Shown here one piece after another: positions 34,850-46,195 of a DNA stretch of 64,000 nucleotides. A model generated the notes under the pieces. That model was not told the DNA's origin, searched no databases, and was given only the letters and a program-made list of their open reading frames with translations. The DNA lies in contig NZ_POUT01000001.1 in assembly GCF_002890915.1 (NCBI RefSeq), positions 496,001 to 560,000 of the forward strand. Reading direction: 5' to 3'. The DNA is from Stutzerimonas stutzeri. GTDB taxonomy: Bacteria > Pseudomonadota > Gammaproteobacteria > Pseudomonadales > Pseudomonadaceae. The first letter of the stretch is position 1. Each line of letters begins with the position of its first letter. The translations under genes were made by a program, and so were the position numbers.

Positions 34850-35086
34850 TTAAACCTTTTCGCCGCGGGCGCGCAGCTCGGCCAGAACGACGTCGATGCC
34901 ACGCTTATCGATGACGCGCATGCCCTTGGCGGAAACGCGCAGACGCACGAAGCGCTTCTCGGACTCGACCCAGAAGCGATGATGCTGCAGGTTCGGCAGG
35001 AAACGACGACGGGTTTTGTTGTTCGCGTGGGAAATGTTGTTCCCGGTTACCGGACCCTTACCGGTAACTTGACAGACTCTCGACAT
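34850..35086 (-). CDS. rpmB: 50S ribosomal protein L28
   Basis: A 78-residue protein, [20 protein letters not shown] at the start, with [13 protein letters not shown] in the middle: standard bacterial L28. First gene of the rpmB-rpmG operon. The roughly 300 bases upstream (35087-35382) hold its promoter and no recognisable gene. Confidence 0.96.
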   Translation of the reverse strand: MSRVCQVTGKGPVTGNNISHANNKTRRRFLPNLQHHRFWVESEKRFVRLRVSAKGMRVIDKRGIDVVLAELRARGEKV

Positions 35087-35382
35087 GCCTCAGCCCTCTA
35101 AACCACATGCCCAACCCGGCATGGGTTGGCCGCTTGAATTCACTTGTCAGTTCGGCGCTCAGCGCCACGTTTCATGGGGGTCTTACCGGCCACGCTGGGA
35201 ACGAAGATACCGGGCCCCTAGAAAAGAGCGCTGCTTTATATCAGAAAGCCCCCCGAGCAACAAGCGCGGAATCATTTTTCCGCCCGGCTGCCGCGGCTTC
35301 GCGAGGCACCGTGCGGCGCCGGCAGGGCTGCCGCCCGGCAGCGCCATTCGTCGCCCCGGCACTTATATATAAGAGGCACCGA

Positions 35383-37008
35383 TCAACCTGCGGCGGCGCG
35401 TGCCTCGTCACGCAGCTGGCGGCGCAGCAGCTTGCCCACCGCGGTCTTCGGCAGCTCGTCGCGGATCTCGACGAAACCCGGCACCTTGTAGCCGGTCAGG
35501 AACTGCCGGCAATGCCGCAGCAGCGCCTCGCCGTCGACGCTGGCCTCCTTGAGGCTGACATAGACCTTCACCGCCTCGCCCTTGCGCGCGTCCGGCACGC
35601 CGACGGCCACGCATTCGCGCACGGCCGGATGCTGCATCAGCACGTCCTCGATCTCGTTGGGAAAGACGTTGAAGCCGGACACCAGGATCATGTCCTTCTT
35701 GCGGTCGACGATCTTCAGCAGCCGGTCCTCGTCGATCGTGCAGATATCGCCGGTCTTCAGCCAGCCGTCCGCGGTCAGCGCCTGGGCGGTTTCCTCGGGG
35801 CGCTGCCAGTAGCCCTGCATGACCTGCGGCCCGCGCACCCACAGCTCGCCGGGCTCACCGGGCGGCGCCTCGCTGCCGTCGTCGCGCACCGCGCGGATCT
35901 CGGTATCGACCAGCGGCTGGCCGACGCAGCCCGGCTTGTGCGGCGTCACCGGCGTCGCGGTCGAAACCACCGGCGAGGTCTCGGTCAGCCCGAAGCCTTC
36001 GCGGATCAGCGTGCCGGTACGCTCGAACCAGCGCTGCTCGATGGCGCTGTTGAGCGGCGCGCCACCGGAGTTGGCGTACTTCACCCGGGAAAAATCGATG
36101 CTGTCGAACTCCGGATGGCTCATCAACCCGACGAACAGGGTGTTGATGCCGTTCATCAGGGTGAACGGATGGTGCTTCATCGCCGCCACCAGTTCGTCGA
36201 GGTTGCGCGCATCGCGGACGAACACGGTGTGGATGCCGAGACCCACCGAGATCAGCATGTTGGTGGCGAACGCCATGATGTGATACAGCGGCAACGGCGC
36301 GATGCGGATGTCCTTGCCCGGCTCGATCAGACCGGGGCGCAGAAACAGCTCCTTGCACTGCAGCACGTTGGCCAGCAGGTTGCGGTGGCTGATCATCGCC
36401 CCCTTCGAAACGCCGGTGGTGCCGCCGGTGTACTGCAGCAGCGCCAGCCGTTCGAGGCCGGCGACGCTGTCCAGCGGCGGGCACTGCTCGCCCAGCCGCA
36501 GCGCCTGCATGAAACCCACGGCACCGGGCTCGTCGATCTCGTGGCGAGGGCGCTCGAAATCGTCGGCACGGGCGACGATCAGTTGCTTGATGGCCGTCTC
36601 GCCGCGCAGGCTGCGGATCAGCGGCAGCAGCGGCTCGACCACCAGCAGCGCCCTGGCGCCGGAATCCCTGAACTGGTGCAACGCCTCGCCGCGGGTGTAC
36701 TGCGGATTGGTGTTGACCAGCACCAGCCCCGCCTTGAGCGCCGCGTAGGTGGCGACGGGATACTGCAGGCAGTTGCCCAGCTGGATCGCCAGCCGCTCGC
36801 CCGGTTGCAGCCCCACGTGATGCCGCAGGAAACGGGCGAAGGCGTCGACATGCCGCTCGAACTCGGCGCAGGTGAGGGTGGTATCCCCACAGGTGAAGGC
36901 CTTCCAGTGCGGATGGGCGTGCACGGCCTTGGCCAGCAGGTCGTGCACGTTGTGCAGGGGCTCGGCGGCAAGCTGAGCGGCGACATAACCCTCGGCGGGC
37001 AGGGACAT
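35383..37008 (-). CDS. Long/medium-chain acyl-CoA ligase (FadD/PimA-like)
   Basis: A 541-residue AMP-dependent ligase. P-loop-like LLQYTGGTTGVSKGAMISH (about 203-221), the GFGLTETSP motif near 347-355, GWLKTGDI near 429-436 and PKTAVGKLLRR at the C-terminus are all present, so it should be active. It converts a free acid to its CoA ester. The promoter faces the divergent iclR gene and has a TTTCGCACAG element 26 bases upstream of the start. The chain length or ring structure of the substrate cannot be read; the neighbouring genes suggest a PimA-like role with dicarboxylic or branched acids. Confidence 0.85.
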   Translation of the reverse strand: MSLPAEGYVAAQLAAEPLHNVHDLLAKAVHAHPHWKAFTCGDTTLTCAEFERHVDAFARFLRHHVGLQPGERLAIQLGNCLQYPVATYAALKAGLVLVNTNPQYTRGEALHQFRDSGARALLVVEPLLPLIRSLRGETAIKQLIVARADDFERPRHEIDEPGAVGFMQALRLGEQCPPLDSVAGLERLALLQYTGGTTGVSKGAMISHRNLLANVLQCKELFLRPGLIEPGKDIRIAPLPLYHIMAFATNMLISVGLGIHTVFVRDARNLDELVAAMKHHPFTLMNGINTLFVGLMSHPEFDSIDFSRVKYANSGGAPLNSAIEQRWFERTGTLIREGFGLTETSPVVSTATPVTPHKPGCVGQPLVDTEIRAVRDDGSEAPPGEPGELWVRGPQVMQGYWQRPEETAQALTADGWLKTGDICTIDEDRLLKIVDRKKDMILVSGFNVFPNEIEDVLMQHPAVRECVAVGVPDARKGEAVKVYVSLKEASVDGEALLRHCRQFLTGYKVPGFVEIRDELPKTAVGKLLRRQLRDEARAAAG

Positions 37009-37033
37009 CCGACACCTCCATAGCGAATTATTG

Positions 37034-37048
37034 TTTTACTGTGCGAAA
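37034..37048 (-). promoter_or_regulatory. Candidate IclR operator at the acyl-CoA ligase/iclR promoter
   Basis: The minus strand reads TTTCGCACAGTAAAA. The first ten bases fit the element TTYCGCACAG found also before the MFS gene (39754-39768) and before the bifunctional acyl-CoA gene (45998-46012). It would block the ligase promoter. Confidence 0.55.
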
Positions 37049-37204
37049 TATGATGTCGTTTTCGATACTATGCGATAAGGTTTTCCGCTGCAATCATGGC
37101 CACATGGCCGCTTTGCCAACCAGGGCTGCGCACGGTGGCACTGCCGACCACCGGGGCGATCTGCTATCGTTCGCCCCCGCTGCCACCACAGACAGACCGC
37201 CCCC

Positions 37205-37987
37205 ATGACCGACGTCGAAGACAACGAGAACCCCAAGGACCGCAAATTCGTCGAGGCCCTGTCGCGTGGCCTGGATGTGCTGCGGGCCTTCACCCACGGC
37301 TCGGTGGTCATGGGCAACCAGGACATCGCGCGCATCACCGGGCTGCCCAAGCCGACGGTGTCGCGCATGACCTACACGCTGACCAAGCTCGGTTACCTCA
37401 GCTATTCGCAACAGCTGGAGAAGTACCAGCTGGACTCCGGCGTGCTGGCGCTGGGCTACGCCTACGTCTCCAACCTGCGCGTGCGCCAGCTGGCCAAGCC
37501 GTACATGGACGACTTCGCCCGGCGCACCAACACCACCGTCGGCCTGACCTGCCGCGACCGGCTGTCGATGATCTATGTCGAGAACTGCCGCCCGGCGGAA
37601 GTCACCACCCTGCGCATGGACGCCGGCGTGCGCCTGCCGCTGGCCACCACCGCCGCCGGCCGCGCCTTCCTCGCCGCCACCCCGGAAAAGGAGCGCGAGC
37701 ACCTGATGGCCGCGCTGGCGAGCAAATACGGCGATGGCTGGGGGGCGGTGAAAAGCTCGCTGCAGGCCTCGTTCGAGGAATTCGCGCAGCACGGCTTCTG
37801 CCTCTCGCTGGGCGACTGGGACCGCAACGTCATGGCCGCCGGCGTGCCGCTGCACCTGGCCGACGGCAGCATCATGGTGCTGACCTGCGGCGCGCCGTCC
37901 TTCCAGCTCACCGAAGAAACCCTCAAGACCTCGCTGGCGCACCAGTTGGAAATGCTCGCCCGCGATATCGAAAGCCTGGGCGTCTAG
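37205..37987 (+). CDS. IclR-family transcriptional regulator
   Basis: A 260-residue IclR protein. The N-terminal winged helix begins near residue 15 (FVEALSRGLDVLRAFTHGS, then NQDIARITGLPKPTVSRMTYTL), and the C-terminal effector domain includes GVRLPLATTAAGRAFLAATP. Divergent from the acyl-CoA ligase gene. The shared TTYCGCACAG elements at three promoters in the block make it the likely local regulator, with an acyl or CoA intermediate as effector. Confidence 0.92.
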   Translation: MTDVEDNENPKDRKFVEALSRGLDVLRAFTHGSVVMGNQDIARITGLPKPTVSRMTYTLTKLGYLSYSQQLEKYQLDSGVLALGYAYVSNLRVRQLAKPYMDDFARRTNTTVGLTCRDRLSMIYVENCRPAEVTTLRMDAGVRLPLATTAAGRAFLAATPEKEREHLMAALASKYGDGWGAVKSSLQASFEEFAQHGFCLSLGDWDRNVMAAGVPLHLADGSIMVLTCGAPSFQLTEETLKTSLAHQLEMLARDIESLGV

Positions 37988-38118
37988 GTCCCCGGAGCCG
38001 TCGCCGTGGGCGCACCCTACGCAAGAACGCATACCTTCCCGTGGCGTTCAGCTATTTCACCGTGAAACGCATTGCCGCAAAGGCCTCGTGGGGCCGTGCC
38101 CGCGATGCTTTTTCGTGG

Positions 38119-38146
38119 CCAGGTTCGCGAGCATGGCTCGCTCCTA
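38119..38146. repeat. REP-like palindrome
   Basis: GCGAGCATGGCTCGC followed by TCCTACAG is a typical Pseudomonas REP core, with similar material at 3520-3560. It lies between the convergent iclR and tetR genes. Confidence 0.6.
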
Positions 38147-38180
38147 CAGGCCCCTTCCGCTTCCAGCGCGAGCACTTACG

Positions 38181-38759
38181 CTAGGCGCGCACGCTGTCCC
38201 AAGCGATCTCGGCCAGCAGCTCGCGGTAGTCGGCCAGCGGCGCCTTGCTGCGTCCGGCCAGCCAGTTGCGCGCCATGTCCTGCACCGGACCGATCACCAC
38301 CGAGACGAAGCACTCCCCCGGGATCGCCTTGAACGCACCCGCCTCGCGATGCCGGCGCAGGATCGCGGCGATGCGACCGCCGTGCTCGCGGTTGAAGTCG
38401 CGCAGCCGCTCGCCCATCTCGCCCGCCTCGACGCGCCCGCGGTTGTGCAGGATGAAGCGCGCCCATTCGGGATTGGCCACCACCCAGTCGACGTAGCAGG
38501 TGACGAACAGCTTCACGCAGGCCTCGGCGTCCAGCGACTCGAACAGGCCAGCCTCCAGCAGCGCGGCGTACTCGCCGATGCCCTCCAGATAGAGCGCACC
38601 GATGATCCGCTCGCGGTTGCCGAAGTGATGGTAGAGGCTGCCAATGCTCGCCCCGGAGCGATCGCGGATCATCTCGATGGTGGTGGCATCCACGCCGGAC
38701 TCGCTGAAACAGGCGAGCGCGGCCTGGAGGATTTGCTGCTTGCGGGTACTACGGGCCAT
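38181..38759 (-). CDS. TetR-family transcriptional regulator
   Basis: A 192-residue regulator starting MARSTRKQQILQAALACFSE, with the TetR helix-turn-helix ATTIEMIRDRSGASIGSLYHHFGNRERI. The ligand-binding half is less conserved. Its start faces the alpha/beta hydrolase gene 100 bases away, and a perfect 17-bp dyad lies between them, so it probably represses itself and the hydrolase. A start four codons earlier is possible. Confidence 0.88.
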   Translation of the reverse strand: MARSTRKQQILQAALACFSESGVDATTIEMIRDRSGASIGSLYHHFGNRERIIGALYLEGIGEYAALLEAGLFESLDAEACVKLFVTCYVDWVVANPEWARFILHNRGRVEAGEMGERLRDFNREHGGRIAAILRRHREAGAFKAIPGECFVSVVIGPVQDMARNWLAGRSKAPLADYRELLAEIAWDSVRA

Positions 38760-38777
38760 CCGGCCTCCCATGCATAA

Positions 38778-38794
38778 CTAGAATATTTTTCTAG
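38778..38794. promoter_or_regulatory. TetR operator-like dyad CTAGAA-N5-TTCTAG
   Basis: A perfect six-base inverted repeat with a five-base AT spacer in the 100-base gap between the tetR gene and the divergent hydrolase. Size and placement fit a TetR dimer site. Confidence 0.6.
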
Positions 38795-38859
38795 AATTAT
38801 CTTCTGTCATTCGTATACTGCACCGATCAGGGCCATCTCAGAAGCGGAGAACAACAAAA

Positions 38860-39753
38860 ATGGCGACGATACAGCCTGAAATGCGTGCGATCGACAACGG
38901 CAACGGCCATCTGCTGGCCAGCCACTGGTATCGACCGGCCGGTGCCCTGCGCGGCGTCGTGCTGATCGCCCCAGCCATCGGCGTCAAGCAGCGTTTCTAC
39001 AGTGATTTCGCCGCCTGGCTCGCCACGTGCGGCTTCCTCGCGGTGACCTTCGATTACGTCGGCATCGGCCAGTCGCGCCGCACCTCGCTGCGCCGGTTGG
39101 ACGTCGACATCTTCGACTGGGCCCGCCATGACTGCAGCGCCATGCTCGCGCAGGCCGCCCATGCGGCCGAAGACACGCCGCTGTACTGGCTCGGCCACAG
39201 CCTGGGCGCCCAGGTACTGCCGCTGGTCTCAGGCCACGAGCGGCTGACGCGCATCATCACCATCGCTGCCGGCAGCGGCTACTGGCGCGAGAACAGCCCG
39301 CAGATCCGCCGCCAGGCCTGGCTGCTCTGGCACGGCCTGGCGCCGGCGCTGACCGCCCTGGCCGGCTATTTTCCCGGCGCGCGCATCGGCGCGGTCGGCG
39401 ACCTGCCGGCCGGCGTGATCCGCCAGTGGCGCCGCTGGTGCCTGCATCCGGACTACCTGGTCGGCGCCGAGGGCGAGCCGGTACGGCGCGCCTTCGCCGC
39501 GGTGACGACGCCGCTGCTGTCGCTCTCCTTCACCGACGACGAGATGATGTCGGCGCGCAACACCGAGTCGCTGCACGGCTTCTACACGTCGGCACCGAAG
39601 ACCATGCGGCGCCTGGCCCCCGCGGAAATCGGCGCCACGCGCATCGGCCACTTCGGTTTCTTCCGCCAGGCCTTCCAACCGAGCCTGTGGGAAGCGCACC
39701 TGCTGCCCGAGCTGCACGAGCGCCGCGCCGAAGCGACAGCGGCTTGTAATTAA
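38860..39753 (+). CDS. Alpha/beta hydrolase
   Basis: A 297-residue hydrolase. The nucleophile elbow GHSLG has S114; the acid is probably in SFTDDEM, and the base H in IGHFGFF near the C-terminus, giving a full triad. It resembles YheT/'alpha/beta hydrolase 4'-type esterases without signal peptide. Substrate unknown; with its position between tetR and the MFS gene, it may cleave an ester before CoA activation. Confidence 0.8.
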   Translation: MATIQPEMRAIDNGNGHLLASHWYRPAGALRGVVLIAPAIGVKQRFYSDFAAWLATCGFLAVTFDYVGIGQSRRTSLRRLDVDIFDWARHDCSAMLAQAAHAAEDTPLYWLGHSLGAQVLPLVSGHERLTRIITIAAGSGYWRENSPQIRRQAWLLWHGLAPALTALAGYFPGARIGAVGDLPAGVIRQWRRWCLHPDYLVGAEGEPVRRAFAAVTTPLLSLSFTDDEMMSARNTESLHGFYTSAPKTMRRLAPAEIGATRIGHFGFFRQAFQPSLWEAHLLPELHERRAEATAACN

Positions 39754-39768
39754 TTCCGCACAGCGGAA
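39754..39768 (+). promoter_or_regulatory. Candidate IclR operator upstream of the MFS gene
   Basis: TTCCGCACAGCGGAA is a perfect five-base dyad with spacer CACAG, the most symmetric of three related sites. It begins at the hydrolase stop codon and is about 115 bases before the MFS start. A second weaker symmetric pair (GCGGTA/TTCCGC) lies at about 39795-39810. Confidence 0.6.
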
Positions 39769-39883
39769 CATAACCATCATATTTCGAAACATATGCGGTA
39801 GTTATTCCGCTTGCCGATTCGGGCGATCTCCGAAAAAGTGAGGCTGGGCTGGTTGCAGCCCCTCGCCAAACGGAGCCTCGTCC

Positions 39884-41239
39884 ATGAACAACAATAACGG
39901 CTACCCTTCGAGCACCCGCGCCTGGCTGACAGTCGCCATCCTCATGCTCGCTTACGTCCTGTCCTTCGTCGACCGGCAGATCCTCAACCTGCTGGTCGCC
40001 CCGATACGCCGTGACCTCGACATCACCGACACCCACATGAGCCTGCTGATGGGCTTCTCCTTCGCCGTGTTCTACACCGTCTGCGGCGTGCCGATCGGCC
40101 GCCTGGCCGACCGCAAGAGCCGACGCGGCATCATCGCCATCGGCGTGCTGGTGTGGAGCCTGATGACGGCGCTGTGCGGCACGGCGAAAACCTTCTGGCA
40201 CTTCCTCACCTTCCGCATCGGCGTCGGTGTCGGCGAAGCGGCGCTGTCGCCCTCGGCCTATTCGCTGATCGCCGACAGCTTCCCGCCCAAGCTGCGCGGC
40301 ACGGCGATGAGCGTCTACTCGATGGGCATCTACATCGGCTCGGGGCTGGCCTTCCTGCTCGGCGGGCTGGTGGTCAAGTTCGCCTCGGCGCAGGGCGACG
40401 TGCTGCTGCCGGTGATCGGCGAAGTGCGTCCCTGGCAGCTGATCTTCCTCATCCTCGGCGCGGCCGGCGTGGTATTCACCGCGGTGCTGCTGCTGATCAA
40501 GGAGCCGCGGCGCCAGGGCGTCGGCGCTGGCATCGAGGTACCGCTTGCCGAGGTGGCGGCCTATATCAGGCAGAACCGCAAGACCGTGCTCTGCCACAAC
40601 TTCGGCTTCGCCTGCCTGGCCTTCGCCGCCTATGGCAGCTCGGCGTGGATTCCGACCTTCTTCATCCGCACCTACGGCTGGTCGGCCAGCGAGGTCGGCG
40701 TGCTCTACGGCTCGGTGGTGGCGATCGCCGGTTCGCTGGGCATCATCGCCGGCGGGCGCCTGTGCGACCTGCTGCACCGGCGCGGCTACCGCGATGCGCC
40801 GCTGCGGGTCGCCATCGTCTCGGCGGCGCTGACCCTGCCGCTGAACCTGGTCTACCTGGTCGGCGACGGCCAATTGGCCCTGGCGCTGATCGCCCTGCAC
40901 GTGTTCACCATCGCCATGCCGTTCGGCGTCGGCCCGGCGGCGATCCAGGAGATCATGCCCAACTCCATGCGCGGCCAGGCCTCGGCGGTGTACCTGTTCG
41001 TCATCACCCTGGTCGGTCTCGGCGTCGGCCCGACCGCCGTGGCGCTGGGCACCGACTTCGTCTTCGGCGACGACATGGCGCTGCGCTACTCGCTGCTGGT
41101 GGTAACCGGCATCGCCCTGGTCGGTGCGATCATCCTGCTCGGCATGGGCCTCAAGCACTACCGCGGCAGCCTGGATAGACTGCAGCAATGGAAGCCGCAA
41201 GGCGCCACGACCGCCGAGGCGCAGGCCAAGCCGGTCTGA
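39884..41239 (+). CDS. MFS transporter (spinster-like)
   Basis: A 451-residue carrier with twelve predicted helices. The motif after helix 2, GRLADRKSRRGIIA, is the MFS loop signature, and VDRQILNLLVAPIRRDLDITD in helix 1 is typical of the spinster-like group common among degraders of hydrophobic acids. It probably imports the acid that the neighbouring ligase activates. It is preceded by the perfect IclR-type dyad and ends at a shared terminator. Confidence 0.87.
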   Translation: MNNNNGYPSSTRAWLTVAILMLAYVLSFVDRQILNLLVAPIRRDLDITDTHMSLLMGFSFAVFYTVCGVPIGRLADRKSRRGIIAIGVLVWSLMTALCGTAKTFWHFLTFRIGVGVGEAALSPSAYSLIADSFPPKLRGTAMSVYSMGIYIGSGLAFLLGGLVVKFASAQGDVLLPVIGEVRPWQLIFLILGAAGVVFTAVLLLIKEPRRQGVGAGIEVPLAEVAAYIRQNRKTVLCHNFGFACLAFAAYGSSAWIPTFFIRTYGWSASEVGVLYGSVVAIAGSLGIIAGGRLCDLLHRRGYRDAPLRVAIVSAALTLPLNLVYLVGDGQLALALIALHVFTIAMPFGVGPAAIQEIMPNSMRGQASAVYLFVITLVGLGVGPTAVALGTDFVFGDDMALRYSLLVVTGIALVGAIILLGMGLKHYRGSLDRLQQWKPQGATTAEAQAKPV

Positions 41240-41261
41240 TCACCGCTGCCGCCGCAGCCAT

Positions 41262-41356
41262 GTAGGGTGGAAAGCTGCGAAGCATTTTCCACCGACGGCG
41301 CGGCATCGAATGCCGGGGTGAAAAACGGTGGATAAGCTTCGCGTTATCCACCCTAC
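41262..41356. repeat. Intergenic inverted repeat (GTAGGGTGGA type)
   Basis: GTAGGGTGGAAAGCTGCGAAGC at the left has a near complementary arm ending GCGTTATCCACCCTAC at the right. It belongs to the same general class of Pseudomonas intergenic palindromes as 16884-16943. Confidence 0.65.
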
Positions 41357-41397
41357 GCCCGGCTCGAGCACGTCGCCGGCATCCCCCCCCAGTCATT

Positions 41398-41430
41398 GAA
41401 AAACCCGCTCCTGGGAGCGGGTTTTTCGTC
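41398..41430. terminator. Bidirectional rho-independent terminator
   Basis: AAAAACCCGCTC and GAGCGGGTTTTT flank a short loop, with A and T runs on both sides. It serves the convergent MFS gene (plus) and acyl-CoA dehydrogenase operon (minus). Confidence 0.9.
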
Positions 41431-41445
41431 AAGCCGATCGGCCGC

Positions 41446-42588
41446 TCAGGCCACCTGCATCAGCTTCGCGTAGGCCTGCAGATGATGGTCGTCGTCGCCG
41501 AACTGGTGGGCGATCATCACCAGCCGCTTGGCGTGGTGGGCGAGGTTGTATTCCCAGGTCATGCCGATGCCGCCGTGCAGCTGGATCGCTTCCTCGGCCA
41601 CCTTGCGCGCCGCGCGGGCGCAGATGTACTTGGCGGCCGCAATGATACGGCTGCGCTCGTCGTTGTCTTCGCCATCGGCAAAGGTCGCGGCGAGGATCGC
41701 CATGCTGGTGGCCTGCTCCAGCTCGGTCTGCATGTCCACCATGCGGTGCTGCAGGACCTGGAACTTGCCGATCGGCACGCCGAACTGCTTGCGCGTCTTC
41801 AGGTAGTCGAGGGTCAGCTTGCAGGCTTCGTCCATGCTGCCCAGCGCATCGGCGCACTGCGCGGCGATGGCGCGGCCCTGCTGGTAGCGCAGCGCCGGTA
41901 AGGCACTGCCGAGCCCGCCAAGCAGCGCCTCGGCACCCACCTGCACGTCGTCGAGGAACAGCTCGCAGCCCTTGCGCCCGTCGATGGTCGGGTAGACGCG
42001 ACGGCTTACGCCTTCGGCGTCCGGGTCGACGAGAAACAGGCTGATGCCCGTTTCGTCGCGGCTGTCGCCGGAAGTGCGCGCGGAAACGATGATCTGCCCG
42101 GCACTGTGCCCGCCGATGACCACGGCCTTGCGTCCGGAGAGCCGATAGCCGCCGTCGACCGCTTCGGCGCGAGTCTGTACATCGTTCAGGTTGTAGTGGC
42201 TCTGCGGTTCGTCGAACGCGACCGCCAGCTGCAGCGAACCGGCGGCGACCTGGGGCAGCAGGTCCTGCTTCTGCGCATCGGAGCCGAGCTGGTTGATCAG
42301 GCCACCCGCAAGGATCACCGATTGCAGATACGGCTCCAGCGTCAGGCCGCGACCCAGTTCGGTCATCACCAGCATGGTTTCCACGCCGCTACCACCAAAG
42401 CCGCCGATGTCCTCGGAGAACGGCACCGCGGTCAGGCCCAGTTCGCCCAGCTGCGACCAGAATTCGGCGGAAAAGCCCAGCTCGGACTCGCTGAACTTCT
42501 CGCGCTGTTCGAACGGATAGGCGTCGCGCACCAGGCGCGCCGCGGTGTCTTGCAGCATCTGCTGCTCTTCGGTCAGTTTGAAGTCCAT
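41446..42588 (-). CDS. Acyl-CoA dehydrogenase, small subunit (PimD-like)
   Basis: A 380-residue acyl-CoA dehydrogenase-fold flavoprotein. It keeps TRKQFGVPIGKFQVLQHRMVD and AIQLHGGIGMTWEYNLAHHAKR. It is the second of two neighbouring, different ACAD genes, 12 bases apart, as in pimC-pimD (pimeloyl-CoA dehydrogenase) and in alpha2beta2 enzymes acting on unusual acyl-CoAs. In such pairs only one subunit usually carries the catalytic glutamate. FAD and acyl-CoA binding are expected at the subunit interface. Confidence 0.82.
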   Translation of the reverse strand: MDFKLTEEQQMLQDTAARLVRDAYPFEQREKFSESELGFSAEFWSQLGELGLTAVPFSEDIGGFGGSGVETMLVMTELGRGLTLEPYLQSVILAGGLINQLGSDAQKQDLLPQVAAGSLQLAVAFDEPQSHYNLNDVQTRAEAVDGGYRLSGRKAVVIGGHSAGQIIVSARTSGDSRDETGISLFLVDPDAEGVSRRVYPTIDGRKGCELFLDDVQVGAEALLGGLGSALPALRYQQGRAIAAQCADALGSMDEACKLTLDYLKTRKQFGVPIGKFQVLQHRMVDMQTELEQATSMAILAATFADGEDNDERSRIIAAAKYICARAARKVAEEAIQLHGGIGMTWEYNLAHHAKRLVMIAHQFGDDDHHLQAYAKLMQVA

Positions 42589-42600
42589 GGCGTTGCCCCC

Positions 42601-43797
42601 TTACAGCTCGAGAATCATCTTCGAGACGATGTTCTTCTGGATTTCGTTGGAGCCGCCGAAGATCGACAGCTTGCGCATGTTGAAGTAGTCGCCGGCCAGC
42701 GCCGCGCTGTAGTCGCCGTGCAGCGGCTCGCCGTCGTAGTCCAGCTGCAGCTCCTCCTCGAGGAACGGCAGCGCGTAGGGGCCGATGACCTTGCGCAGCA
42801 GGTGGGTGATGGCCTGACGGATCTCGGTGCCCTTGATCTTGAGGATCGACGACTCGGCGCCAGGTACGCCGCCCTCCTTCGCTGCGGCAAGGATGCGCAG
42901 GGTGCTCATCTCGATGGCCATCAGCTGCATCTCGACTTCCGCGACCTGGGCGCGGAACAACGGGTCTTCGAGCATGGGCTTGCCGTCGCAGACCTCCTTC
43001 ATGGCGATGCGCTTGAGATGCGCCAGCGCCGCCTTGGAGGCGCCGATGCCGGCCAGGCCGGTGCGCTCGTGGGTCAGCAGATACTTGGCGCAGGTCCAGC
43101 CCTGGTTTTCCTCGCCGACGAGGTTTTCCACCGGTACGCGGACGTTGTCGAAGAAGACTTCGTTGACCTCGTGGTCGCCGTCCAGGGTGATGATCGGCCG
43201 CACACTGATGCCCGGCGTGCTCATGTCGATCAACAGGAAGCTGATGCCGCGCTGCTGCTGGGCCTCGGGGTCGGTGCGCACCAGACAGAAGATCATGTTG
43301 GCGTGCTGGCCGAGGGTGGTCCAGGTCTTCTGGCCGTTGACCACGTAGTGGTCGCCGTCACGCACGGCGCGGGTCTTGAGGCTGGCCAGGTCGGAGCCGG
43401 CGCCCGGCTCGGAATAGCCCTGGCACCACCAGTCCTCACCGGAAAGAATCCGCGGCAGGTAGTGGTCGATCTGCTGCTGGGTGCCGAACTTGATGATCAC
43501 CGGGGCGACCATGTTGACCCCGAAAGGCACGGTGCGCGGTGCACCGAAGGCGGCGCACTCCTCGTCGAAGATGTGCTTCTCCACCGGGCCCCAGGTGGTG
43601 CCGCCCAGCTCCACCGGCCAGCCCGGCGCATACCAGCCGCGCTTGACCAGGATCTGCTGCCAGCGCTGGTGGTCTTCCTTGGACATGTGCTTGCCGAGCT
43701 TGACCTTGGCGGCGATGTCCGCCGGCAGCTCGCTTTTCAGGAAGGCGCGCACTTCATCGCGGAAGGCGAGCTCTTCGGCCGTGTAGTTGACGTTCAT
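42601..43797 (-). CDS. Acyl-CoA dehydrogenase, large subunit (PimC-like)
   Basis: A 398-residue ACAD with the signature GYSEPGAGSDLASLKTRAVRDG (about residues 127-148) and a C-terminal FNMRKLSIFGGSNEIQKNIV. Length and position next to the 380-residue ACAD match the large subunit of pimeloyl-CoA dehydrogenase-type heteromers. It oxidises an acyl-CoA to the 2-enoyl-CoA, passing electrons to ETF. It follows the PimF-like gene by 43 bases on the same strand. Confidence 0.82.
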   Translation of the reverse strand: MNVNYTAEELAFRDEVRAFLKSELPADIAAKVKLGKHMSKEDHQRWQQILVKRGWYAPGWPVELGGTTWGPVEKHIFDEECAAFGAPRTVPFGVNMVAPVIIKFGTQQQIDHYLPRILSGEDWWCQGYSEPGAGSDLASLKTRAVRDGDHYVVNGQKTWTTLGQHANMIFCLVRTDPEAQQQRGISFLLIDMSTPGISVRPIITLDGDHEVNEVFFDNVRVPVENLVGEENQGWTCAKYLLTHERTGLAGIGASKAALAHLKRIAMKEVCDGKPMLEDPLFRAQVAEVEMQLMAIEMSTLRILAAAKEGGVPGAESSILKIKGTEIRQAITHLLRKVIGPYALPFLEEELQLDYDGEPLHGDYSAALAGDYFNMRKLSIFGGSNEIQKNIVSKMILEL

Positions 43798-43840
43798 GGG
43801 AAGGTCCTCATGGTGCGTTCGGAATACAGGTCGGCGGCGT

Positions 43841-45946
<2,106 letters not shown>

Positions 45947-45997
45947 GTAGGCCTCCGCTGTGTGAATGGATTGGAATTGTTATTTCACGGAATCATG

Positions 45998-46012
45998 TTT
46001 CGCACAGCAGAA
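45998..46012 (+). promoter_or_regulatory. Candidate IclR operator upstream of the FadB/PimF-like operon
   Basis: TTTCGCACAGCAGAA, sharing TTYCGCACAG with the sites at 37034-37048 and 39754-39768. It lies about 52 bases before the operon's first start codon. Confidence 0.57.
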
Positions 46013-46195
46013 TAACCAAGTCATTTCTGACTGTCGAGAGACGACGGGCACTCGCCGGACGCATGCCGGGTACTACAGCTTAGGAGATCGATCGGCAGGC
46101 AGGACGGGGTTTAGCTGACCGCAAGCGCTCGGCGGACGATGGCGGACCGGCCGTTATAAGCCGGCGGAATGGTCGCCAAGAAGGCCGGCGGCAGC

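Noticed and set aside
31596..34853. A 1085-codon open frame on the plus strand
   Set aside because: It is exactly antisense to nrdJb, nrdJa and rpmG, has the His/Gln/Ala/Val-rich composition typical of antisense frames in GC-rich DNA, and matches no family.
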